Source: an uncultured Porphyromonas sp. (GTDB taxonomy: Bacteria > Bacteroidota > Bacteroidia > Bacteroidales > Porphyromonadaceae). From it: 15,385 nt of DNA. Positions 8,530 through 15,385 of the stretch are shown piece after piece. A program made the translations under genes and the position numbers. Below the pieces are notes generated by a model that made no database searches, had not been told where the DNA came from, and was given only the letters and a program-made list of their open reading frames with translations. Location: contig UWSO01000040.1 in NCBI GenBank assembly GCA_900538385.1, positions 1 through 15,385 of the forward strand, written 5' to 3'. How positions within the stretch are numbered: the stretch's first letter is position 1; each line of letters starts with the position of its first letter.

Positions 8530-8591
8530 ACGAATCAGACATAGGCTCTCTAGGAGCCGATGAATAGAGTTATAAAGCGAGACAGAAGAGA

Positions 8592-9518
8592 CTAGTCGTG
8601 AGACTCAGTCTCTTTATTATTATATGGGGTGCTATTACGCAGCTCGACCTTGGAGTATGGTCGTGGGAAGCCTTCGCCAGCAAAGAGCTCGGTAGCTCTA
8701 CCATTGAAGTCCCAAAAGAGATCCCACATGTCATCATTAGCGCACCATACACGGATCATAATTGTATAGTTGCTCTCTGTCATATCAGAGATTACGGCTA
8801 GTACACCTTGATCCTGTAGGATGCGTGGATCCTTGAGTAGCTCCGCTAGAAGAATGCTCTTAGCACGCTCGAACGGTACATCGTAGTCCACGAGAAACTT
8901 CCACTGACACCGTCTAGTGGACATCTCAGAGGTGTTTTTGATTACGTTAGTACTCAGATTACCATTGGGTAGGTAGATCTTCGTATTGTCGACAGTTGTG
9001 ATAGAGGTGTGGAAGATACCGATATCCTGTACCGTACCCTCTACATCTTGATAGATGATGTAGTCGCCAATGCGGAAGGGGTGCGTGATCAGGATGATAG
9101 CACCACCAGCAAAGTTCTGTAGCTGCCCTGAAAGTGCCATACCAATGGCAACACCGAGAGAAGCGAGCAAGGCGGCAAAGGAGACAGCGGCAAAGCCTAG
9201 GATGTTGATCACTACAATAACTAGTACCACCCAAAGACTAGCACGTGCTATCGATCGGACGAAGTGCCGCAAGCCAAGCGCCTCGACACGCCTGTCCAGG
9301 AGTCGGGTGACGCCCTTCATGATAAGACCTATCAACCAGCGACCTACATAAAATATGACAAGTGCTAGCAGTACGCGGATACCTATGTCAAGTGCTTTGT
9401 CGACCCATGATCCGAGCGTGTCGGCTAGGTTAAAGTTGACGATACTATCGACAATCTCCTCCTTGGTGAGAGCCGTTGAGTCGGGGAGGATAATGTTTTC
9501 TGGATTTATTGCAGGCAT
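8592..9518 (-). CDS. Small-conductance mechanosensitive channel, MscS family
   Basis: The protein has 308 residues, close to the 286 of E. coli MscS. It is an inner-membrane channel that opens under membrane tension and releases solutes on osmotic downshock. A short cytosolic or periplasmic N-terminus is followed by three membrane segments at about 45-67, 90-110 and 112-142. The third is the glycine/alanine-rich pore helix (ASLGVAIGMALSGQLQNFAG). The beta domain carries the family motif PFRIGDYI (147-154), then VEGTVQDIGIFHTSI and YLPNGNLS (182-189). A mixed alpha/beta cytosolic cage domain ends the protein. It is the first gene of the minus-strand block and has a TACCTTTG box about 60 bases upstream. 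The functional link to the translation genes behind it is unclear; shared transcription may be simple clustering. Confidence 0.93.
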   Translation of the reverse strand: MPAINPENIILPDSTALTKEEIVDSIVNFNLADTLGSWVDKALDIGIRVLLALVIFYVGRWLIGLIMKGVTRLLDRRVEALGLRHFVRSIARASLWVVLVIVVINILGFAAVSFAALLASLGVAIGMALSGQLQNFAGGAIILITHPFRIGDYIIYQDVEGTVQDIGIFHTSITTVDNTKIYLPNGNLSTNVIKNTSEMSTRRCQWKFLVDYDVPFERAKSILLAELLKDPRILQDQGVLAVISDMTESNYTIMIRVWCANDDMWDLFWDFNGRATELFAGEGFPRPYSKVELRNSTPYNNKETESHD

Positions 9519-9577
9519 GTACTTCTATATAATTGGTGCTGTCGCCCTTATTTGCGATGGCACTCAGTTAGCAGAGC

Positions 9578-9585
9578 CAAAGGTA
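9578..9585 (-). promoter_or_regulatory. Bacteroidetes -7 promoter box (TACCTTTG) upstream of the MscS gene
   Basis: On the minus strand the sequence is TACCTTTG, an exact TAnnTTTG match. Transcription would start near 9571, about 52 bases before the ATG. A good -33 element at normal spacing is not evident; TTG or TTTG occurs at gaps of about 11 and 27 bases. This is the only clear promoter box I found ahead of the five-gene minus-strand block. Confidence 0.55.
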
Positions 9586-9666
9586 CAAAAAAGCGACAAC
9601 CTAACCTCACCGCAAATCATAGCGTAGATGCTTTCGTGAGGTGCAACACACTCAGTGCGTGTAGGT

Positions 9667-9703
9667 AAAAGCCCCATACTCACAGGGTCGGAGTATGGGG
9701 CTT
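9667..9703 (-). terminator. Rho-independent terminator of the LRR surface-protein gene
   Basis: A perfect 13-bp stem (AAGCCCCATACTC at 9669-9681 with its complement at 9691-9703) has a 9-base loop. On the minus strand it ends in TTTT (9667-9670). It begins 26 bases after the stop of the leucine-rich-repeat gene and lies before the promoter of the channel gene, so it separates the two transcripts. Confidence 0.85.
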
Positions 9704-9729
9704 CGCTTGCTTTGGAGCTATTTAGATGC

Positions 9730-12291
9730 TTAGCGTATCAGCTTGATCGTTGCTCCTGCGATAGAGAGTAGATAGCTTCCTGCGGGGAGCTCGCAAGAGA
9801 GACGTCCAGTCTGGTCCGTTACGCCATGTGATCGGAGCTGTCCTGCTAGGTCGTACAGCTCATAGCTCGTCTGGCTGTAGGGCGTCTCTATATCCCAGCC
9901 CGTAGCTGTCGGAGTAATCACCCAAACATTAGGATGGTCGGTCACGGGAGCGACGCCTGTGTCTTTCTTAAAGGCGTAAGAGACGAAGACGTTGTTGGAC
10001 AGGACGAAGACGTATATAGTCCCAGCCTCATCTTGTGCGGTGAGCTTGCTCGTACCCCACTTGCAGTAATCGGGTATATAGCCTTCGTCTGGGACCAGTA
10101 CGATAGAGCCTCCTACTGACCTCCTGATAGGATCTGCAAAGTTCAACTTCTTGTCACCGACTGCTATGTAAGCATGTCCATGAGGCTTCGTCGAGGCATC
10201 AAAAATCTTCGCTGTCTCACACCCTTCGCTAGTGCTCTCGCTATCAGCGATCCAGCCATTGAGCAGAACTTTGTCGTAGGTCGTAGCTCCTGGCGTGCCT
10301 TTGAGCTGCACTCGATAGAGGCCCTCGCTGGTGTCACCTGCGGGGGGAAGCTGTATGAGCAGGTCGTTGAGATTACAAGCGGTGAAGCTGTTGTCTCGTA
10401 CGTCTAGGCTATGAAGATTGAGTGCCAGCCCAGCGTAGGGGATGAGCTGTAGCTCAGTGAGCTTATTGCCATTAGCCTTGATGCGCTCTAGGTACTCGCT
10501 CTCGAGCTTTACCTTAGTGAGCTGACAATTCTCAATGTCTAGTACACGTAGCTTCTTATTGGCAGAGAGATCTAGACTCTCGCCAAAGGCATTGCCACTC
10601 AGTACAGCTATCTCCAGCTTAGGCAAAGATGCTAGAGCTAGGGAGGTGATCTGATTGTCGTTGCAGTTCAGGACGCTCAGGAGGGGCGTACGCTCTACAG
10701 CTAGCTGCGTGAGCTTGTTGTATCCGCAGTACAGCTCCTCTAGCTTTGGGGTAGCGGATAGTGACAGCTCGGCGAGCTTATTGTCCGAGATTTGTAGCTC
10801 CTTGAGGTTGGGCAGACGAGAGAGGTCTATCTGCTCGATCTTGTTGCGAGAGAGACGAAGAGTCTCAATTGTTGCAGCATCCTCAAAAGCTACTCCGACT
10901 ATCTTGCTGGCCGAAGCGTCTACGAGAGTTACGGGACCATAAAGCTTGATCTTAGCCCCTAGGTCTACCGTTTGGGATACGGTAAAAGGGTCCTTAGCCT
11001 TGGGAATCGTATAGTCTCTAAGCTGACCATCGCCCCAGTCGATCTGGATCTTTGTCTCAGCCTTAGTTGCAGCTATCTGGAGAGATAGATCTATCTCATC
11101 AATGTCATAGCCATCCTCATCTTGACCTGGAGACTCCGTAGTCACAGATAGAGACATCGTGGTGGGCTTGTAAGGTAGCGTGATATTATAGGTGTGCAGT
11201 CCTCCCTTGTAGAAGGCTAAGTCAGGATAGCCAGCATTAAAGAGCTTGGCACGTACCGTAATCTGGTGCGTGGTAGGGTCTAGCAGGGACTCGTCAAAGG
11301 TGTAGACCCCAGGCTTGTCGCCAGCTATCACCTTGTCGGTAGGTATGGGCTGCCACTTATTGGCTGCGTCCTTATAGAACCATGTGAAGGTCGTGGGTGT
11401 CGGTGCCTGCGCAATACCTTTAGTAGAGGCCATGTTGGAGAGATCGACCGTCATGTCTCGATACTGCGAGCGATCGACATGAGCGAAGTACATCTTCGAG
11501 ACCTTAAAGTTGTCTAGTGGTGTCTCGTTGAGGTCTGGAAGCATATCGTAGGTAAAGGCGCAGAACTGCAGAGTCACCATCTCTAGATGAGTCAAAGCCT
11601 TGCCCCCGATCAATTGACGAGGATATGCCTTGTTGCTGAGACCTGTGATGACGAGCTGCTTGAGAAGAGGCGTATCGGTCAGATCTATGGTGCGCAGCGT
11701 GGTCCCTTGTAGTGATAGACTCTCCAGAGCTGTGCAGCCTGATAGGTCTAGTTCCTTTAGCTGTCTGCTATCGGGGCCCGCTAGTAACGGGGTAGACCAC
11801 TGGAAGGTCTTGAGCAAGCTTCTATTGGGAGGTAAGATGACTCGTGACACTTCGGCACCATTGAGCGTGATCTCCTCAAGCTTAGGACAAGCGGAGAAGT
11901 CTAGCTCTTCGCTCTCCATCAGGGGTGTGTAGTCACAGTTAAAGCGCTCTAGGAGGGGCGCTGCAATCTGTGTGACACCGTAGATAGCTTTGCTACTTGT
12001 AAAGCGTAGTGTGACTAGCTGATCTGCCGAGATGGCAATAGTGCGCTGTGTGTTACTGGGTTTTGCAAATGTGTGCTTAAAGGTTTGTAGCTTCTCAGCT
12101 TCGGGTTGCTCTAGTGTAGCGGTCTCACCGCCACCTAGGTCTATCTGTGCGGTCGCTCCTTGCTGAGCGAGGCGATAGACAAACGTGACCTCTGTCGCAT
12201 CGGGCTTGACAAGCAGACGGACTGTCGCCTCTTGCGCTATAGAGGTTAGGATACTCAAGCAGAGTACGGGAAGGAGTAGAAGTCGCTTCAT
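9730..12291 (-). CDS. T9SS-secreted leucine-rich-repeat surface protein (internalin-J-like)
   Basis: The protein has 853 residues. The signal peptide MKRLLLLPVLCLSILTSIA is cut before QEATV. Leucine-rich repeats occur in two blocks, about 137-242 and 474-637. The second is the clearer, with units of about 21 residues such as LRLSRNKIEQIDLSRLPNLK and LQISDNKLAELSLSATPKLE. Between them is a region with IQIDWGDG (about 415-422), as in PKD-like beta folds. Residues about 782-853 look like a type-A T9SS sorting domain: YELYDLAGQLRSHGVTDQTG, then LPAGSYLLSIAGATIKLIR. I infer transport through the outer membrane and anchoring on the surface. The architecture resembles Porphyromonas gingivalis InlJ, which is linked to biofilm formation; orthology is untested. 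A frame open from 12345 would begin upstream of the probable promoter and lacks a signal peptide at its end, so 12291 is chosen. Confidence 0.88.
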   Translation of the reverse strand: MKRLLLLPVLCLSILTSIAQEATVRLLVKPDATEVTFVYRLAQQGATAQIDLGGGETATLEQPEAEKLQTFKHTFAKPSNTQRTIAISADQLVTLRFTSSKAIYGVTQIAAPLLERFNCDYTPLMESEELDFSACPKLEEITLNGAEVSRVILPPNRSLLKTFQWSTPLLAGPDSRQLKELDLSGCTALESLSLQGTTLRTIDLTDTPLLKQLVITGLSNKAYPRQLIGGKALTHLEMVTLQFCAFTYDMLPDLNETPLDNFKVSKMYFAHVDRSQYRDMTVDLSNMASTKGIAQAPTPTTFTWFYKDAANKWQPIPTDKVIAGDKPGVYTFDESLLDPTTHQITVRAKLFNAGYPDLAFYKGGLHTYNITLPYKPTTMSLSVTTESPGQDEDGYDIDEIDLSLQIAATKAETKIQIDWGDGQLRDYTIPKAKDPFTVSQTVDLGAKIKLYGPVTLVDASASKIVGVAFEDAATIETLRLSRNKIEQIDLSRLPNLKELQISDNKLAELSLSATPKLEELYCGYNKLTQLAVERTPLLSVLNCNDNQITSLALASLPKLEIAVLSGNAFGESLDLSANKKLRVLDIENCQLTKVKLESEYLERIKANGNKLTELQLIPYAGLALNLHSLDVRDNSFTACNLNDLLIQLPPAGDTSEGLYRVQLKGTPGATTYDKVLLNGWIADSESTSEGCETAKIFDASTKPHGHAYIAVGDKKLNFADPIRRSVGGSIVLVPDEGYIPDYCKWGTSKLTAQDEAGTIYVFVLSNNVFVSYAFKKDTGVAPVTDHPNVWVITPTATGWDIETPYSQTSYELYDLAGQLRSHGVTDQTGRLSCELPAGSYLLSIAGATIKLIR

Positions 12292-12318
12292 AAAATGTAA
12301 TATAAAAGTTTGACAGTG

Positions 12319-12326
12319 CCAAGGTA
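12319..12326 (-). promoter_or_regulatory. Probable -7 promoter box (TACCTTGG) for the LRR gene
   Basis: The minus strand reads TACCTTGG, one base off TAnnTTTG. TTG (plus-strand CAA at 12350-12352) lies 23 bases upstream as a possible -33 element, slightly far. Transcription would start near 12312, about 20 bases before the ATG at 12291. Confidence 0.45.
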
Positions 12327-12517
12327 CAAATTTTACCCCTCCCATACGACAACGCGATAGTATCCGTAGATCTAGCTATAAGATACAACTAGTTCATATT
12401 GAGCTAGATGTTTATGAAAGCAATGACTCTTAAGGAGCTAACGACAGTTTGTTCTAGTCGGATAGATGATTTTAGTCAGAGAAGAAAGATGTTGGGCACT
12501 GCCATTTGTGCTTTTTG

Positions 12518-12525
12518 TAACTTCG
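12518..12525 (+). promoter_or_regulatory. Possible -7 promoter box (TAACTTCG) for the outer-membrane receptor gene
   Basis: TAACTTCG differs from TAnnTTTG at one base. TTG at 12492-12494 lies 23 bases upstream as a possible -33 element. It would give a leader of roughly 120 bases. An alternative box is CATCTTTG at 12594-12601, also one mismatch, which would give a leader of about 45 bases but has no -33 partner. Confidence 0.35.
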
Positions 12526-12652
12526 CACGCAAAGGCCGATTGACCTTACAAAAACAGATTAGAGTCAAGTTATCTACACAAGAAGTTGTAGGTCATCTTT
12601 GCTTTATTCCAGAGAAGAATCAATTACGGCGCAAACACTAAACTTTCACGAC

Positions 12653-15064
12653 ATGATGAGATCAAGCCTTATCCGCAAAGCCCTCTTAGTTATGGCTCTA
12701 CTGCTTATTGCACTATCTGCCGCAGCACAGACGACTGGGGGAGTCCTCACGGGAACCATTAGAAATGCTGAGGGGGTACTCGAGGGAGCCTCTGTCTTCC
12801 TCGTGAAGGATCGGGAGACGCAGGAGATCGTGCAGTTTGCTGTGAGCGATGCTGCGGGGCGCTTTACGATGCGTGCGCCTGCTGGGAAGTACATCTTCGG
12901 CGTGAGCTACCTCGGCTATGCGATGCATACGGAGGAGATTAGCCTCACGGCCGAGCCACTCGACCTAGGCACCATTACCCTTGAGACGAGTGCCGAGGAG
13001 CTGCAGACGGTGGTCGTGCGGGGGCAGATCGTTGGGGTGCGAACGCAGCCAGACGGCTTTACGGTCGATGTACACGAGATACGAGAGCGCAGCAACGATG
13101 CCCTAGACTTGCTCAAGCATATCCCGAAGGTGCAGGTGAAGGGCAACCAGCTCGGTATCATAGGCAAGGAGCAGGTCTTGGTCAAGATAGGCAACGTCTT
13201 ACAGCGTGTTGACGCCTCGGAGATTGCTGGCCTCCTCAAAGGGTACGATGCGGGGCTGATAGACCGTGTGGAGGTCATCACGCAGCCACCACTCAGGTAC
13301 GACCCAGACGGCAATACGGCGATGATCATATTGCACACCTCCTCCCTCTTTAAGGAGTATATGGGCGGGGTGATTGGCACTGAGGGCATGTATGCCAACA
13401 AGGATAACTACCGCTACGGGGGCTACGGCTCACTGCTCTACAATCGGCGAGGGCTCTTTGCCTCGATAGCTCCTTCTATCAACTTCAACGGCTCGGACGA
13501 TCTAGAGGATGTCACCTACGAGGCGAAAGATTATCGCTACCGCACTTACACCCCCTCGGTAGGGCGCTATGACTATATGGGTGTGCGTGGCACGCTGCAG
13601 TACGCCTATGGGGAGAAAAGCCTACTGGGCGTGGCGCTCTCGTGGAATAGGAAGAAGTACCGCAATGTCTTCGATAGCCAGGAGACGACTACGCAGCCGA
13701 GTGCACCAGAGCGTGTTGTGGAGAATAGCAACGGCTACCTAGCTACCGAGCCACGCATCACAGCGACCGCTTACTGGGAGGCAACCTTCGGGGAGCGGGG
13801 CGGACAGCTCTGGAGTGAGCTATCCTACTTTAACCTAAGGAACGATTCGCAGACTACTTACGTAGGCCAGGAATTGCCACAGAGCGACCCTTTCTTAGCT
13901 TATAGTGAGGAGCGGAACCTGCATACCTCGGGGGCGCACCTGAGCAGCGACTACGCTATTTATCTAGACAGCGACCACCGCTATCTCCTAGAGACTGGTC
14001 TCAAGGGTGCATGGAGTAGCTCTGCCAATCACCGAGCGCACAACGATGCAGTGAGTCCGCATCCGCTCATACAGCAACGCAACGATATCGTTTGGCAGGA
14101 GTGGAGTCTCTCGCCTTACGTCAGCGGTACGCTACGCCTCAGCGAACAATGGTGGATGCGCCTAGGGGTGCGCTACCTCGGGGTCAAGTCGCACTTGGCA
14201 CAGCAGGGGCAAGCGATGACCACGATCCCTGAGCTAGACCGCTACGATGACGCCTGGCTCCCGATGCTACACACCAGCTACACCCCCTCGTCAAGGCATC
14301 AGCTGACGCTCACGGTCAATAGCTCCATCGTGGAGCCTAAGTTTAGAGACCTCAACCCTTTCGTCTGGCAGGTCAATGAGCGCACCTTTTATCAGGGGAA
14401 TGCGCAGCTTCGTCCTGAGCTGCGCTACCTGCTGGGTGTTGGCTACACTTTTGACCAAGCCTTATCTATCCGAGGACGGCTGCGGAGAGGGTTGCGGCTG
14501 ATGACACCGATCTCGACCTTGCAGGGAGAGCGGGTCTATACGCAGATGGAGAATGCGCAAAACAGTCTCTTCCTAGGAGCTGAGGCGGGCTACTACTTCG
14601 ACAAGCTCCGCTGGATGAGTGCCAACGTTGAGGCATACTACGGCAGAAGCATTTATACCTCCACATTGCCACAGCTCCCGTCTAAGATGACAGGCAGTGA
14701 ATGGGGTGTCAGTGGCTACCTGGACTTTACCTTCAACGAGAGCCGCACTTGGACCGGCTTCCTCTCTGGCGAGTACACGGGACGGCAGAAGACGACGGTC
14801 GTCACGCTGGAGCCGCAGTACAATCTGGGGCTCGGCATGAGCTACTTCCTCTTGGATAGACGGCTCGCGCTCTCCATCGCTGGACTAAACCTCCTCACCT
14901 CGCACTACAAGGGGGTGAGCCAGTACGACGGCTACAGCGTCTCCTTCGACAATCGCTACGACGTTCCGACGCTCTACATATCGATCTCCTACAAGTTCTC
15001 CAACGGCAAGGACACCTCCTCCACCCGTAGCCAAGGCGCACGGGACATCGAGCGCCGATTCTAA
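12653..15064 (+). CDS. TonB-dependent-receptor-like outer-membrane beta-barrel protein
   Basis: The protein has 803 residues and should sit in the outer membrane. The signal peptide runs to about residue 25, with cleavage AAA before Q26. Residues about 30-112 are a carboxypeptidase-regulatory-like domain (GVLTGTIRNAEGVLEGASVF, then SDAAGRFTMRAPAGKYIFGV). A plug-like domain follows (about 115-230), with the family stretch IDRVEVITQPPLRYDPDGNT. The rest is rich in aromatic alternating strands, and the last strand, TLYISISYKF, is followed by a polar tail ending ERRF. This fits the outer-membrane beta-barrel family (PF14905 type) common in Bacteroidetes. The substrate is unknown and no SusD-like partner is adjacent. 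The frame is open from a TTG at 12599, but the signal peptide shows that ATG 12653 or 12656 is the start. Its base composition looks richer in G+C than the lipoprotein gene. Confidence 0.9.
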   Translation: MMRSSLIRKALLVMALLLIALSAAAQTTGGVLTGTIRNAEGVLEGASVFLVKDRETQEIVQFAVSDAAGRFTMRAPAGKYIFGVSYLGYAMHTEEISLTAEPLDLGTITLETSAEELQTVVVRGQIVGVRTQPDGFTVDVHEIRERSNDALDLLKHIPKVQVKGNQLGIIGKEQVLVKIGNVLQRVDASEIAGLLKGYDAGLIDRVEVITQPPLRYDPDGNTAMIILHTSSLFKEYMGGVIGTEGMYANKDNYRYGGYGSLLYNRRGLFASIAPSINFNGSDDLEDVTYEAKDYRYRTYTPSVGRYDYMGVRGTLQYAYGEKSLLGVALSWNRKKYRNVFDSQETTTQPSAPERVVENSNGYLATEPRITATAYWEATFGERGGQLWSELSYFNLRNDSQTTYVGQELPQSDPFLAYSEERNLHTSGAHLSSDYAIYLDSDHRYLLETGLKGAWSSSANHRAHNDAVSPHPLIQQRNDIVWQEWSLSPYVSGTLRLSEQWWMRLGVRYLGVKSHLAQQGQAMTTIPELDRYDDAWLPMLHTSYTPSSRHQLTLTVNSSIVEPKFRDLNPFVWQVNERTFYQGNAQLRPELRYLLGVGYTFDQALSIRGRLRRGLRLMTPISTLQGERVYTQMENAQNSLFLGAEAGYYFDKLRWMSANVEAYYGRSIYTSTLPQLPSKMTGSEWGVSGYLDFTFNESRTWTGFLSGEYTGRQKTTVVTLEPQYNLGLGMSYFLLDRRLALSIAGLNLLTSHYKGVSQYDGYSVSFDNRYDVPTLYISISYKFSNGKDTSSTRSQGARDIERRF

Positions 15065-15087
15065 CCTACGAGTAGCCCGATGTCGTT

Positions 15088-15223
15088 ACGCACGGTTAGT
15101 GTCTAGTGAAAAGGCGTCCGTTGTAGTGTTGTAGTACAGCGATACGTGTAGCCGATTGTTCTGATAGCTTGATACCGTAACCCTTGACACAACGGACGCC
15201 ACCCACTAGACACTATCGTGCGT
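15088..15223. repeat. Long imperfect inverted repeat (35-37 base arms)
   Basis: The left arm (15088-15124) and right arm (15189-15223) pair as three blocks: ACGCACG (7 bp), TAGTGTCTAGTG (12 bp) and GGCGTCCGTTGT (12 bp). These are separated by small unpaired bases (GT against T, and AAAA against ACC). The 64-base centre (15125-15188) shows no gene. It lies between the receptor stop and the next terminator, so it would be transcribed as a 3' leader-like structure. It could be a small non-autonomous mobile element or a structured RNA. No target-site duplication is visible at its edges. Confidence 0.75.
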
Positions 15224-15236
15224 CCCTGAAAAAATC

Positions 15237-15281
15237 AAAAAGCCACGTGGATAATCTCAAATCTCCACGTGGCTATTTTTT
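15237..15281. terminator. Rho-independent terminator after the receptor gene, bidirectional form
   Basis: A perfect 11-bp stem (AGCCACGTGGA at 15241-15251 with its complement at 15264-15274) has a 12-base loop. It is followed by ATTTTTT on the plus strand and preceded by AAAA, which gives a T run on the minus strand too. It lies 176 bases after the receptor stop, beyond the long inverted repeat, and could also stop a gene coming from the right. Confidence 0.88.
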
Positions 15282-15302
15282 ATTCTTCACGTAGGGGCGA
15301 AA

Positions 15303-15385
15303 CATTTCCTCCGAAGTATCATTTCATTCCTCCGAAGTTTCATTTGATTCTTCCGAAGAAATTTCCATTCCTTCGGTGGAGAATT
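15303..15385. repeat. Short tandem repeats, period about 21 bases
   Basis: Three units share CATTTsATTCyTCCGAAGt-like sequence: 15303-15319 (17 bases, shortened), 15320-15340 (21) and 15341-15361 (21). A fourth, diverged copy begins at 15362 and runs to the edge. The third unit contains TTCTTC-C-GAAGAA, an almost perfect inverted repeat. No gene is seen. The array may continue past the window. Confidence 0.65.

Larger units (their letters stand above)
12292..12652. other. Divergent intergenic region with promoters and small palindromes
   Basis: These 361 bases separate the LRR gene (minus) from the receptor gene (plus). They hold the two promoter candidates listed separately. There is also a stem-loop with arms ATCTAGCT (12370-12377) and AGCTAGAT (12402-12409), and inside its loop the palindrome AACTAGTT (12387-12394). 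These could be a regulator site serving both genes, but no known operator is recognised. A 77-codon plus frame (12408-12641) crosses the receptor promoter candidate, resembles nothing I know and is not accepted as a gene. Confidence 0.5.

Noticed and set aside
9641..9665. Small CACAC/GTGTG-type hairpin upstream of the channel gene
   Set aside because: Only 4 to 5 bp can pair, which is expected by chance.
12209..12291. Possible lipobox (LPVLC) in the LRR protein signal sequence
   Set aside because: The residue before Cys is Leu rather than Gly, Ala or Ser, the Cys is too near the N-terminus, and a good SPase I site (SIA before Q) follows.
12408..12641. 77-codon plus-strand open frame in the divergent region
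   Set aside because: It crosses the receptor promoter candidate, ends close to the receptor start, has no recognisable motif and shows no good promoter of its own.
15088..15223. Integron attC site or CRISPR unit
   Set aside because: The arms lack the paired RYYYAAC/GTTRRRY core boxes of attC. There is only one copy with no spacer-repeat pattern.

Overview
The window looks like chromosomal DNA of a Bacteroidota bacterium, most likely Porphyromonas or a close relative. Four features point this way. One protein has a C-terminal type IX secretion (T9SS) sorting domain. There is a TonB-dependent-receptor-like outer-membrane protein with a carboxypeptidase-regulatory-like N-terminus. There are promoter boxes of the Bacteroidetes TAnnTTTG type. 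The YebC and transposase sequences have the Bacteroidetes flavour. The species cannot be fixed from the sequence alone.

Layout. Bases 1-398 hold the 3' part of a dead IS4-type transposase gene, followed by small hairpins. A lipoprotein gene (602-1528, +) follows, with a bacterial Ig-like domain. It converges on a block of five minus-strand genes, read from right to left: a small MscS-type mechanosensitive channel (9518-8592), pheT (8529-6040), a yebC-family gene (5977-5252), lepA (5141-3354) and dnaB (3252-1660). The gaps in this block are only 62-110 bases. A TACCTTTG box lies before the first gene and a 20-bp perfect hairpin lies after the last, so the five are probably one transcription unit concerned with translation, replication and osmotic protection. 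Upstream of it, and ending in its own terminator, is a minus-strand gene for a large leucine-rich-repeat surface protein secreted by T9SS (12291-9730). A 361-base divergent region separates it from a plus-strand gene for a TonB-dependent-receptor-like outer-membrane protein (12653-15064). The last 321 bases have no gene. They hold a long imperfect inverted repeat, a clean bidirectional terminator and short tandem repeats that run off the edge.

The cell-surface genes (lipoprotein, leucine-rich-repeat protein, outer-membrane receptor) flank a conserved housekeeping core. For all three, the longest open frame overshoots the likely start; signal peptides and promoter boxes support shorter starts.

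I found no CRISPR array, tRNA, rRNA, phage, toxin-antitoxin or defence system, and nothing that amounts to a new multi-gene system. The parts least explained are the non-coding structures at 15088-15223 and 15303-15385, and the unrecognised C-terminal half of the lipoprotein.
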